A stretch of DNA of 64,000 bases, from contig NZ_AUGX01000014.1 of NCBI RefSeq assembly GCF_000422885.1, forward strand, positions 146,912 to 210,911. The letters are read 5' to 3'. The notes under the pieces were generated by a model. It had not been told where the DNA came from, searched no databases, and was given only the letters and a program-made list of their open reading frames with translations. Made by a program: the position numbers and the translations under genes. This stretch comes from Ottowia thiooxydans DSM 14619 (GTDB taxonomy: Bacteria > Pseudomonadota > Gammaproteobacteria > Burkholderiales > Burkholderiaceae_C). Positions 27,726 to 35,695 of this stretch are shown here, one piece after another. Every line of letters begins with the position of its first letter. Positions within the stretch are counted from its first letter, which is position 1.

Positions 27726-28723
27726 CAGGTTCAGGCGAGGGTAGAGTTGCCGGGGTGCCGCGTGAGGTCTTGCGTGCAGCATCCAGGTGGATGGCACACA
27801 TGAACTCGGGAGAAGCTACGGCGGCCGAGCGGCAGGACCTGGAGCGGTGGCGAAGCGCAGATGAGTTGCACGAGTTGGCCTGGCAGCGCGCTGTGCGTCT
27901 GAACGCTCAACTGGGGCGCTTGCCTCCGCTGGTGAGTCTGCAGGTGCTAGGCCGTGCTCGCCGCCAAGCCGGACGCCGCGCAGCGTTGCAGAGCTTGGCG
28001 GTGTTCGCGGTGGCCGCACCGGTGGTCTACACGGTCTGGCGTGGAATTTCCTATGAGCAGGTTACCTGGACCGCCAGTCATAGAACTGCAACGGGAGAAC
28101 GCCGTAAAGTGGTACTAGCCGATGGCACAAGGCTTGAGCTCAACACGGCCACAGATATTGACGTCTCCTTTGACTCAGGTAAGAACGGACTGCGTCTAGT
28201 CAAGCTTCACTCTGGAGAGCTCCAGATAGAGACCGCACAGGACCCCGCCCGCCGGCCGTTTGAAGTGCAAACGCGCCACGGCCGCATTCGGGCACTGGGG
28301 ACGCGGTTCCTGGTGCGGCAGACGCCAGCAGACTCTAAGACCCTGGTGGCAGTGCAGCAAAGTGCGGTCGAGGTTCGTCCGACGAATTCAGGTGACCAGC
28401 CCTTCCGTGTTGAGGCTGGCTCGCAGACTCGCTTTGACGCTGCTGGCGCGCATGACATAGCTCCGGAGTATCCCCAGCAGGACACATGGGTGCGCGGAAT
28501 GCTCTTTGCCAGCAACCAGCGTTTGGCGGACTTCGCGGCTGAACTTGGGCGGTATCGGAGAGGGATAGTACGTTGTGCGCCAGAGGTTGCCGATCTTCGA
28601 ATTAGCGGAGCATTCCGCTTGGACAGCACAGACGAGATTCTTGCCGCACTGCCAGACACCTTACCGGTCCGAATGGCCTATCGCACACGTTGGTGGGTCG
28701 AGATCAGGCCGTTAGTCCCGTGA
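27722..28723 (+). CDS. FecR/HasS-type anti-sigma regulator
   Basis: A 333-residue inner-membrane sigma regulator. The N-terminal cytoplasmic DUF4880/FecR_N domain is at about 13-60 (ASRWMAHMNSGEATAAERQDLERW), a transmembrane helix at about 87-105 (SLAVFAVAAPVVYTVW), then the periplasmic FecR domain (about 120-225; ERRKVVLADGTRLELNTATDI) and a C-terminal secretin/TonB-short-like segment that contacts the receptor's signalling domain. The ATG at 27722 overlaps the sigma-gene stop. A long hairpin overlaps its own stop codon. Confidence 0.93.
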   Translation: MTGSGEGRVAGVPREVLRAASRWMAHMNSGEATAAERQDLERWRSADELHELAWQRAVRLNAQLGRLPPLVSLQVLGRARRQAGRRAALQSLAVFAVAAPVVYTVWRGISYEQVTWTASHRTATGERRKVVLADGTRLELNTATDIDVSFDSGKNGLRLVKLHSGELQIETAQDPARRPFEVQTRHGRIRALGTRFLVRQTPADSKTLVAVQQSAVEVRPTNSGDQPFRVEAGSQTRFDAAGAHDIAPEYPQQDTWVRGMLFASNQRLADFAAELGRYRRGIVRCAPEVADLRISGAFRLDSTDEILAALPDTLPVRMAYRTRWWVEIRPLVP

Positions 28724-28759
28724 AACAGAGAAATCGGCTGTGCGATTTCTCCGTTTCAC
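28720..28759 (+). terminator. Long hairpin overlapping the FecR stop codon
   Basis: GTGAAAC-a-GAGAAATCG pairs with CGATTTCTC-c-GTTTCAC: 16 base pairs with a single A-C mismatch and a 6-nt loop. The FecR stop codon lies in the left arm. No T-run follows, so it is a candidate partial terminator or mRNA processing/stability element separating the regulator pair from the receptor operon. Confidence 0.5.
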
Positions 28760-28786
28760 TGCACTAGCGACCCCTTGAAAGCTATC

Positions 28787-28825
28787 TGACACTTTGTGTG
28801 TCACCTTTTGACGTTTCGCGTGTCA
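28787..28825. promoter_or_regulatory. Tandem 17-bp palindromic sites upstream of the TonB receptor
   Basis: TGACACTTTGTGTGTCA (28787-28803) and TGACGTTTCGCGTGTCA (28809-28825) share 13 of 17 bases, including the outer TGAC/GTCA arms, and are offset by 22 bp, about two helical turns. Each is an inverted repeat. They lie 68-106 bp before the receptor start. This spacing is what two dimers binding the same face of DNA would need. The protein that binds is unknown. Confidence 0.5.
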
Positions 28826-28892
28826 TACCTGTAGAACGCCAGCAAGCCGCGTCGCGGAGCCAGCTAATCAATCCATCCAAGGAAAGCTCCGC

Positions 28893-31559
28893 ATGCCTCG
28901 ACACGACCACATCTCCAAAGTCGCCCCTGCGCGCTCGAAAACTGCCCCGCTCGCCAAAGCTGCGCGCCAAGCCATGTTGATGATGGCGCTGAGCACCGGT
29001 GCAGGCTGGTTGCCAACTGCCGTTGCCCAAGGTCCCGCGCCGGCAAGTGCCTATGCAGTGCCTGCAGGGCCGCTCGATGACGCATTGACCAGTTTCGCTG
29101 CCAGCGCGGGCGTGACTGTGCAACTGGACGCCAGGTTGGTTTCGGGTCGCCGAACAAGTGGGCTTCAAGGGCGGTATGGCGTGCGTGAAGGATTCGCCCA
29201 GTTGTTGGCCGGCACCGGGCTGGAAGTGCATGAACGCAGCCGCGGAGTCTGGGTATTGCGTCAAGCGTCGTCACCGGCGTCGGCGGCCGCATCCCCATCG
29301 AACTCCGCATCTGTCGCGACGACCGCAACGCCCGCGCAGGGCGAAGTGGCCCTGGCCGAAGTCAAGGTGACGGCAGACGCAGTTCGGCGCGAAGCGGGAA
29401 CCCGCACGGTGCTTACTCAAGATGATGTAGAGCGCACAGGGGGTAATAGCATTGCGGACGTGATTCGCTATCAGCCGTTGGTTGAAGCCCCGGGCACGGT
29501 GCAAGGAGCTACGCGCGGCGCCAGTCGTTACGACCGCGGCGGCACCACCGGATACAACATCCGTGGCGTTGAAGGAAACCGAGTGGGATTGGACGTGGAC
29601 GGCATCGAAATGCCCGACGCAGTCAGCCGTGCGCCGATGACCGCACGCTCGGAAGACGGTACCTTCGGTATGGGGCGAGACTTTATCGACCCTGACCTGT
29701 ATTCCTCGGTAGATATTCAGTCAGGGACCACCAATTCTCAGCGTTCTGCGGGAGGCATCGGCGGGGCCGTGAGCTTCCGCAGCAAGTCGCCAGAAGACTA
29801 TGTGAGCGCCAGCAATCCGTTCTATGCGGGAGCCAAACTGGGCTATAGCCAAGCCGATCGTGCCTGGTCCAAGGGAGTGACGTTGGCGGGGCAGACCGGC
29901 GATCTTGGGCTGCTGATGGGTTACTCACGCCGTGATGGCCATGAGTCCAAGAACAACAGCGAATCCATGTCCAGATACCCCGAGCGCTGGAATTCGGACG
30001 CGTTGTTGCTCAAAGGGGTGATTCGTGTGAATCCCGAACACAAACTCGAGCTGGCCGCTGACCTTTACCGCAAACAGAACCGTTCCACCTTCGCAAGCTG
30101 GGACGCCGCCGGTACGGCTGTCACCGGAACTTCAAATCAAGACGCCCGTACCAAGCGCGACACGGTGTACGCCGCGCACACCTGGACGCCTGGAGCAGGT
30201 GGTCCCATTGACCAGGTCAACACCCGTCTGTTCCTGCAAAACACTGACATGGACGACGTGACCAACACGGTCGCCACCGCCACAGGCGCAGCGGTCCGAG
30301 AAGCTTCACAGAACACCACGCATCAGATCGGCTTTTCCAGCGTGGCAGACAAACGCATTGCCAACCACGCGATCAAGTTCGGTGTGAACTACTCGCGAAG
30401 CAAGAACGAGCACCCATTCACATCCAGTGAAGCGTTCGGCGCTGGTCAGCCGTTTCCTGACACGTTGACGGTGCGTTCGGGGGCATTTGTACAGGACACC
30501 ATCGACTTCCAGTTCGGCGGCCGCCGGCTCGCAGTCGTGCCGGGTTTGCGTGTGGACCGTATCGAACCGAGTATCCGAAATACGGGTAACTTCGGCAATG
30601 ACCGCATCACGCAAGCTGAGTTGGAAGCGATGTATGGCAACGCACCGACGACGACCATCGTCAGTCCGAGCCTGGCCGTACTTTATGACGTGGTGCCCAA
30701 CATGACCGCCTACGCGCAATGGAAGCGGGGCGGCCGCGCTCCCACCAACAGTGAGATTTTCGGCTATTGGAATAGCGGCGGAGGCACATACGCGCTGCTT
30801 GGTGACCGCAATTTGAAGGCAGAGTCCAGCAACGCCTTCGACGTCGGCCTGAAGGGCAATCCGGTGCCCGGGGTGCAATTTGCGGGCTCGCTCTTCTATA
30901 CCAAATACAAGGACTTCATATCCTACACACGCTACACGCGGGCGAGCAATCCTGAGAAGTTCATCAACATCCAGAACAGCCTGAACATTCTCTACCAAGC
31001 CGAAAATCGCGATGAGGCGAATATCTACGGCACTGAACTCAGCGTTCGGCTGGACCACGGTACATGGACGCCCGCTCTGCGCGGCCTCTACACCACCTGG
31101 GCAGTGGGGTACAGCAAAGGCAGCTCCAAGTCAAACTATGCGGGCGACAAGAACGTGGACCTGGACTCCGTGCAACCTGGCAAAGCCATCATCGGCGTAG
31201 GTTATGAGGCACCGCAAAAGGCCTGGGGTTTGAACCTGATGGGCACATTCGTTCGCGGCAAGCAGGCTACCGCTACGAATCGCCAGTCTTATAGCAACAA
31301 CCCCGGTGCCGAACTGACTGACTCGTCAACGGAGCTGTTCCGTGTGCCCGGTTTCGCGCGTTTTGACATTTCCGGCTACTGGCGCATCAATAAACATACC
31401 CGCCTGAACTTCGGCATCTTTAACTTGACTGACAGGCGGTACTGGGCCTACAGCAGCACACGCAGCCTGCAACCAGCCAACGCCCGGGATCGCCAACAGA
31501 TTGAGCTTTCCACCGCGCCAGGCCGCACAGTGGCTATCAGCCTGAACGTGGACTTCTGA
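28893..31559 (+). CDS. TonB-dependent outer-membrane receptor with signalling domain (heme/iron type)
   Basis: An 888-residue TonB-dependent receptor. Order: signal peptide (about 1-46, ending AVAQG), secretin/TonB N-terminal signalling domain (about 52-122), plug domain (about 150-290; VKVTADAVRREAG, GYNIRGVEGNRVGLDVDGIE, SAGGIGGAVSFRSK) and a 22-strand barrel ending in the outer-membrane signature SLNVDF. NIRGxEGNRV in the plug and RAPTNSEIFG in the barrel recall heme/hemoglobin receptors (variant of the FRAP box), and the signalling domain matches HasR/FecA-type systems. A siderophore substrate remains possible. It is the first gene of the eight-gene operon transcribed to 37 kb, and is preceded by the tandem palindromes. 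Confidence 0.92.
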   Translation: MPRHDHISKVAPARSKTAPLAKAARQAMLMMALSTGAGWLPTAVAQGPAPASAYAVPAGPLDDALTSFAASAGVTVQLDARLVSGRRTSGLQGRYGVREGFAQLLAGTGLEVHERSRGVWVLRQASSPASAAASPSNSASVATTATPAQGEVALAEVKVTADAVRREAGTRTVLTQDDVERTGGNSIADVIRYQPLVEAPGTVQGATRGASRYDRGGTTGYNIRGVEGNRVGLDVDGIEMPDAVSRAPMTARSEDGTFGMGRDFIDPDLYSSVDIQSGTTNSQRSAGGIGGAVSFRSKSPEDYVSASNPFYAGAKLGYSQADRAWSKGVTLAGQTGDLGLLMGYSRRDGHESKNNSESMSRYPERWNSDALLLKGVIRVNPEHKLELAADLYRKQNRSTFASWDAAGTAVTGTSNQDARTKRDTVYAAHTWTPGAGGPIDQVNTRLFLQNTDMDDVTNTVATATGAAVREASQNTTHQIGFSSVADKRIANHAIKFGVNYSRSKNEHPFTSSEAFGAGQPFPDTLTVRSGAFVQDTIDFQFGGRRLAVVPGLRVDRIEPSIRNTGNFGNDRITQAELEAMYGNAPTTTIVSPSLAVLYDVVPNMTAYAQWKRGGRAPTNSEIFGYWNSGGGTYALLGDRNLKAESSNAFDVGLKGNPVPGVQFAGSLFYTKYKDFISYTRYTRASNPEKFINIQNSLNILYQAENRDEANIYGTELSVRLDHGTWTPALRGLYTTWAVGYSKGSSKSNYAGDKNVDLDSVQPGKAIIGVGYEAPQKAWGLNLMGTFVRGKQATATNRQSYSNNPGAELTDSSTELFRVPGFARFDISGYWRINKHTRLNFGIFNLTDRRYWAYSSTRSLQPANARDRQQIELSTAPGRTVAISLNVDF

Positions 31560-31599
31560 ACGCACTTTCGCATTTCCTCCAAAGTCACCGAGACCCAAT

Positions 31600-32133
31600 A
31601 TGAAACACTCTAAAAAACCGGTTCTTGCCGTACTGGCTGTGGCTGCATTTCTGTCGGCCTGCGCCGGCGGCGTAGCGCCCAACAGCGCCGCATCCAAGTC
31701 CACACCCTCCCAGCCCGCGCGCCCCGCAGGGGGGCATGGCATTGCAGCTTTCCTTGGCAGCTACGATGCCGACCGAGACGGTAAGGTCACGCGCGCCGAG
31801 TTCGATGCGATCCGCGCACAGCGCTTTCAAGCCGCTGACACCAATGGTGACGGCACGCTCAGCGAAGATGAGTACGTCGCAGAGTTCGAGTCCCGTTTGA
31901 AGCGGCAGTACTTTGATGCTGGACGTCAGCCGGACAAGGCTTACGAGAACAGTATCAAGCAAGCGCACGTGCGCTTTGGCATCGTCAACCGGGCACGGGA
32001 CGGCAAGTTCACGCGTGCGGAAGACAATGCGATTGCTGAAAAGACCTTCGCCAACCTGGATACCAGCGGTGACGGCGTCGTGTCTGCAGCAGATCCACAG
32101 CGCCCACGTGAGCAGCCGAGCGGGAACAGATGA
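31600..32133 (+). CDS. EF-hand lipoprotein
   Basis: A 177-residue lipoprotein. The signal peptide ends in the lipobox LSAC (Cys21), followed by a low-complexity linker and an EF-hand region. Canonical 12-residue calcium loops are seen at DADRDGKVTRAEF (about 55-67), DTNGDGTLSEDEY (about 79-91) and DTSGDGVVSAAD (about 154-165); a degenerate fourth loop reads RARDGKFTRAED. Four hands in two pairs would give a calmodulin-like fold in the periplasm. It lies 40 bp after the receptor gene and overlaps the DUF2271 gene by ATGA. Calcium binding is predicted from the loops; its role in iron uptake is unknown. Confidence 0.88.
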   Translation: MKHSKKPVLAVLAVAAFLSACAGGVAPNSAASKSTPSQPARPAGGHGIAAFLGSYDADRDGKVTRAEFDAIRAQRFQAADTNGDGTLSEDEYVAEFESRLKRQYFDAGRQPDKAYENSIKQAHVRFGIVNRARDGKFTRAEDNAIAEKTFANLDTSGDGVVSAADPQRPREQPSGNR

Positions 32134-32687
32134 GCGCGCCACAACGCGTTGCAGCCAGGCCCGCAAAGTACAAAAATCACTGGTTGGCTGGCGCTGCCCT
32201 GACCTTGCTGGTAGCGCCAGCGGGTGCAGGCACTCTCACGCTGCAGGTCACCCTGCCAGCCATTGATACGGCGTCTTACTACCGGCCCTATCTCGCAGCG
32301 TGGGTCGAGAAAGCCGAGGAAGACAAGGCTGTGCTTGGCACTCTGGCAGTTTGGTATGACACACGGTTGCGAGACAACGGTGGCAGGGGCTGGCTGCGCA
32401 ACCTGCGTACGTGGTGGCGCAGTAGTGGCGAGCAAATGGCGCTCCCTGCCGATGGCGTTAGCGGCGCCACTCGTCCGGCCGGCACGCACCTGCTTCAATT
32501 CAGCGATGCCAAGGGTCTACTGTCAAAGCTTCCTGCAGGGCAATATCAGCTGGCCATCGAAGTCGCACGCGAAAACGGCGGACGGGAGATGCTGCGTCTG
32601 CCTTTCACCTGGGGTCGTTCGGCCAGTCAGGCCGACGCGCAGGGACGTACCGAACTCGGAAAAGTGAATGTAGTGGCCGTGCCCTGA
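32130..32687 (+). CDS. DUF2271 periplasmic protein with flavinylation motif
   Basis: A 185-residue exported DUF2271 protein with an N-terminal membrane/signal segment (about 17-33) and a beta-rich domain (TLTLQVTLPAID; YLAAWVEKAEEDKAVLGTLAVWYD; LPAGQYQLAIEVARENGG). It contains D108-G-V-S-G-A-T114, a match to the DxxSGAT motif at which ApbE attaches FMN covalently to a threonine. apbE is four genes downstream, so I infer that Thr114 carries FMN and that the protein is an extracytoplasmic redox carrier. DUF2271 genes are known to accompany PepSY and apbE genes. Coupled by overlap to the EF-hand lipoprotein gene. Confidence 0.88.
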   Translation: MSAPQRVAARPAKYKNHWLAGAALTLLVAPAGAGTLTLQVTLPAIDTASYYRPYLAAWVEKAEEDKAVLGTLAVWYDTRLRDNGGRGWLRNLRTWWRSSGEQMALPADGVSGATRPAGTHLLQFSDAKGLLSKLPAGQYQLAIEVARENGGREMLRLPFTWGRSASQADAQGRTELGKVNVVAVP

Positions 32688-32740
32688 AGCGTATCTAGAA
32701 CCTCTGCATTCCAGCCCATTCAAAAATGGAAATATCAAGT

Positions 32741-33889
32741 ATGAAATCGTTTCTTTCTCGCTCATTAGCCCTGCTGACCGTGGCTTGTATCAGCGCTTGC
32801 GGCACACAGGCGCCTGTCGGCCAATCAGTGTCGGGGCCCGTCGTCTACAAACCCGTACAGAGCACGCAAATTCAACGCGCAGCCGTCGCACCAGCGCTGT
32901 ACGAAGTTGCCTTCTCCGCACGCCAAAATGCTGTGTTTGTAGCTTCTTCGGGAGGCTTCGGTGAGAGTGCCGGGCCCAGCAAAGTGTTGCGCCTCGATCC
33001 CAGGACGCTCGCCGTGCAGGCTGAGATCGAATTGCCGCTGCGTGGATTTGGCGTCGTACTGGATGACGCTTCCAATAGGCTGTACGTCGGGAACACGACA
33101 GAAGGTTCGGTCACCGTGGTGGACACAGCCAGCAACCGGGTGGTGCAGACTGTCCCGTTGATGAAAAAAGTCAAAGGTGCGGATGGCAAGGAAAAGTATC
33201 CGCATCATTTCCGCGAGTTGGTGCTCGATACGGCCAATGCTCGTCTTTTTGCGCCGGGTCTCAGCTCGGATGGCAGTTCGCTGTATGTGATGAACACGCG
33301 CACGCTCACTCTCGAAAAGGAGCTGCCAGGGCTGGGGGCTGTCGCGACGGGCATCGCTTTGGACGCAGACAACCACCGCTTGTTCGTGTCCAACATGCGC
33401 GGTGGTCTTTACGAAGTCGACACGCGTAGCCTGATTATCAGCAAGAGCTATAACGTGGCCGCAGACCAGATGCTTAATCTGGCCTACGACTCCAAAGCCC
33501 GGCGACTGTTCGCCACGGACCAGGGCTTGACCAGCATTAGTGAACGCCGTCAGAAGGCTGAGCCCGGTTTCAAGCCCACCCCCGGCAACCGCGTCGTGGT
33601 ATTTGATGCCAACAGTGGAAAAATCACCACCAGTTTGCAGACTGGCGAAGGCCCGATTGCACCGCTGTTGGACTTGCCCCGCCAACGCTTGTATGTCACC
33701 AACCGCGGTGCAGGTAGTCTCAGCGTGTTTGACACGTCCAGCGACAAATTGCTGCAGACGATCGCGCTGCCAACCCATCCGAACAGCATGGCGCTGGACA
33801 GTCGGAATAACGTACTTTATGTCACGGTTAAAAACGGCCGTAATGATGCACGAGGCAGCAACGAGGCCGTGGTGCGCATCGCTTTCTAA
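32741..33889 (+). CDS. YncE-like beta-propeller lipoprotein
   Basis: A 382-residue lipoprotein with lipobox ISAC (Cys19 or near) and a seven-bladed propeller of the YncE/cytochrome D1-like kind. Blade repeats are visible, for example RLYVGNTTEGSVTVVDTASN, RLFVSNMRGGLYEVDTRS, RLYVTNRGAGSLSVFDTSSD and NVLYVTVKNGRND. I chose the ATG at 32741 since GGAAA sits about 9 bp upstream; an ATG five codons earlier is also open. Its TAA overlaps the next ATG by one base. YncE itself is linked to iron-regulated TonB receptors, which fits this operon, but its biochemical role is unknown. Confidence 0.9.
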   Translation: MKSFLSRSLALLTVACISACGTQAPVGQSVSGPVVYKPVQSTQIQRAAVAPALYEVAFSARQNAVFVASSGGFGESAGPSKVLRLDPRTLAVQAEIELPLRGFGVVLDDASNRLYVGNTTEGSVTVVDTASNRVVQTVPLMKKVKGADGKEKYPHHFRELVLDTANARLFAPGLSSDGSSLYVMNTRTLTLEKELPGLGAVATGIALDADNHRLFVSNMRGGLYEVDTRSLIISKSYNVAADQMLNLAYDSKARRLFATDQGLTSISERRQKAEPGFKPTPGNRVVVFDANSGKITTSLQTGEGPIAPLLDLPRQRLYVTNRGAGSLSVFDTSSDKLLQTIALPTHPNSMALDSRNNVLYVTVKNGRNDARGSNEAVVRIAF

Positions 33890-34515
33890 TGCGGGCAAAA
33901 GAGGTTGGCAAGCGAGGCTTCTGGCTTCGGCAACTGCATACTTGGCACTGGATTTCCGCTGCCATCAGCTTGGCCGGAATGCTGATGTTCGCCGTCACGG
34001 GCATCACTCTCAACCACGCAGCCAGCCTGCCATCCCACCCCAGCAAACATGAGCAACGTGCAGCGTTGCCGGCAGACTTGCAGGCGGTGCTTGAGGCCAT
34101 TGCAGATAGCGCTACTGATTCAACACCCCCTGAACTCGCGAGTTGGGCTGCCGACACCTTCGCTATCGATATCTCCAGCCTCTCTGCGGAGGTCAGTCCC
34201 GATGAGATTTTCGTGGGGATTCCCATGCCCGGTGGGGAAGGGGCCCTGGTCATTGATCGTGCCGCCGCCAACGCGACCTATACAGTCACCAGGCGCGGGT
34301 GGGTGGCCTACCTCAATGATTTGCACAAAGGTCGCAACGCTGGCGTCGCCTGGTCGTGGTTCATCGACTGCATGGCGGTCAGTTGCGTGGTCTTCACGCT
34401 GACAGGGTTCGCACTTTTGTGGATGCATGGCCGCACCCGGCCGCTTACCTGGCCATTGACAGGTCTGAGCCTGTTGGCGCCTGTCTTGATAGCTTTACTC
34501 TTCGTCCATGGCTGA
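33889..34515 (+). CDS. PepSY-associated transmembrane protein
   Basis: A 208-residue inner-membrane protein of the PepSY_TM group. An N-terminal helix (about 20-44; WHWISAAISLAGMLMFAVTGITLNH) is followed by a periplasmic domain of about 110 residues (IFVGIPMPGGEGALVIDRAAANATYTV), a loop LNDLHKGRNAG with a conserved His that could ligate heme, and two C-terminal helices (about 158-180 and 188-207). Such proteins carry electrons across the membrane alongside flavinylated partners or act in siderophore-iron reduction. It overlaps the propeller gene by 1 bp. It is followed by the palindromic element, which begins 3 bp after its stop. Confidence 0.88.
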   Translation: MRAKEVGKRGFWLRQLHTWHWISAAISLAGMLMFAVTGITLNHAASLPSHPSKHEQRAALPADLQAVLEAIADSATDSTPPELASWAADTFAIDISSLSAEVSPDEIFVGIPMPGGEGALVIDRAAANATYTVTRRGWVAYLNDLHKGRNAGVAWSWFIDCMAVSCVVFTLTGFALLWMHGRTRPLTWPLTGLSLLAPVLIALLFVHG

Positions 34516-34517
34516 AA

Positions 34518-34683
34518 CTAGTGTCTAGTTGCATAAATCCTGCTGCATTCAACCCGCCCGGCATCCCCGGCTGCGGTGTTGCAACTCCTCGCCATAGCTA
34601 CGGCTATGGCTGCGGGTTGCGCCTTGCAGCCGGGGCGCCAGAGGCCTTTCGGTGCAACGCAGACTCATGCAACTAGACACTAG
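34518..34683. mobile_element. 166-bp nested palindromic element (MITE-like)
   Basis: Perfect 17-bp terminal inverted repeats (34518-34534, CTAGTGTCTAGTTGCAT; 34667-34683, its exact complement) enclose two more inverted pairs: CCCCGGCTGC (34565-34574) with GCAGCCGGGG (34626-34635), and GCCATAGC-TACG-GCTATGGC (34591-34610). The whole unit can fold as one long cruciform. Both ends carry CTAG, which may be the duplicated target. It has no coding capacity of its own. It lies between two genes of an otherwise tightly packed operon, which is good evidence that it inserted. No second copy was seen in the window. Confidence 0.8.
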
Positions 34684-35695
34684 CCCCAACCGCGTGTTCT
34701 TGCCGGTTGACTCTGGTGAGAACAAGCCTGCGGTGCCGCCTGCCGGCTACCCAATGCACCGGTTCGAGGGGACAGCGATGGGAACACACTGGTCGGTTCA
34801 AGCTTATGCGCCAAAGAATGTGGAACCCCAGCGTTTACGCATGGCCGTCATGCAGGAATTGGCCCAGGCCATCGAACTGTTCAGTACCTGGCAGGCTGAC
34901 AGCGAGGTAGCCCGCTTCAATGCGGCTCCTGCAGGCGACTGGCAATTTTCCGCACCCTGTTGGGCTCTGCTGGAAAGTAGCCTGGCCTGGGCGGATGCCA
35001 GCGGTGGCGCGGTCGATCCCACGCTCGGTGCGCTGGTGAATTTGTGGGGTTTTGGTCCGGAGGGGCCGCGTCCGGAGCGGGCACCTCTCCCGACTCAGCA
35101 TGAGATTGATAGGGGGTTACGTGCTAGCGGATGGCGAAATGTCCAAATGGATTCGACAAGGCGAACACTGCATAAACCCGCTGGCCTGCAACTTGATTTC
35201 AGCGGTATTGCCAAGGGCTGGGCGGTTGACCAAGTTTCTTCCAGGTTGGTGCGCGAAGGGGCCTGCGTGCACTTGGTCGAAATCGGTGGGGAGCTCAAGA
35301 GCCGCGGGCTAAGACACGATCTGCAACCCTGGTGGGTGCTTTTGCAAAATAGCGGCGCTGGCCCTCGAAGCTTGTTGGCATTGGTGGATATGGCAGTGGC
35401 CACCTCGGGCGACACCCATCATCATTTCAACCATCAGGGGCGCCGATATGCGCATACCTTGGACGGCCAAAGCGGTTGGCCCATCGCGCATGGCACGGCT
35501 TCAGTGACCGTGTTGCACCGCGAGGCCATGCAGGCAGACGTCCACGCAACGATCTTGACTGTCATGGAACCTCAGCGGGCCATGGACTGGGCTGAACGGT
35601 ATGGACTCGCCGCGCTGCTGACGGTACGCACTAACGAAGGCGTGGAGGAACATCTCAGTACGGCCATGATGGCTATGTTGGATTCATCAGAATGA
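34667..35695 (+). CDS. apbE: FAD:protein FMN transferase
   Basis: A 342-residue flavin transferase that moves FMN from FAD onto a Thr/Ser of a target protein. Family motifs: GTAMGTHWSV, FSTWQADSEVARFNAA, GGAVDPTLGALVNLWGFGP, LDFSGIAKGWAVDQV, HLVEIGGELKSRG, and the metal-binding AQD-like ADVHATILTVM. The probable start ATG lies in the right terminal repeat of the palindromic element (MQLDTSPNRVF); no signal peptide or lipobox is present, unlike most ApbE proteins, so it may be cytoplasmic or its export signal was lost. An ATG at 34754 (MHRFEGTAMGTHW) is an alternative. The nearby DUF2271 protein has a matching target motif. Confidence 0.92.
   Translation: MQLDTSPNRVFLPVDSGENKPAVPPAGYPMHRFEGTAMGTHWSVQAYAPKNVEPQRLRMAVMQELAQAIELFSTWQADSEVARFNAAPAGDWQFSAPCWALLESSLAWADASGGAVDPTLGALVNLWGFGPEGPRPERAPLPTQHEIDRGLRASGWRNVQMDSTRRTLHKPAGLQLDFSGIAKGWAVDQVSSRLVREGACVHLVEIGGELKSRGLRHDLQPWWVLLQNSGAGPRSLLALVDMAVATSGDTHHHFNHQGRRYAHTLDGQSGWPIAHGTASVTVLHREAMQADVHATILTVMEPQRAMDWAERYGLAALLTVRTNEGVEEHLSTAMMAMLDSSE

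Noticed and set aside
32825..33898. 357-codon minus-strand frame over the propeller lipoprotein
   Set aside because: The propeller repeats and lipobox are on the plus strand; this is a shadow.
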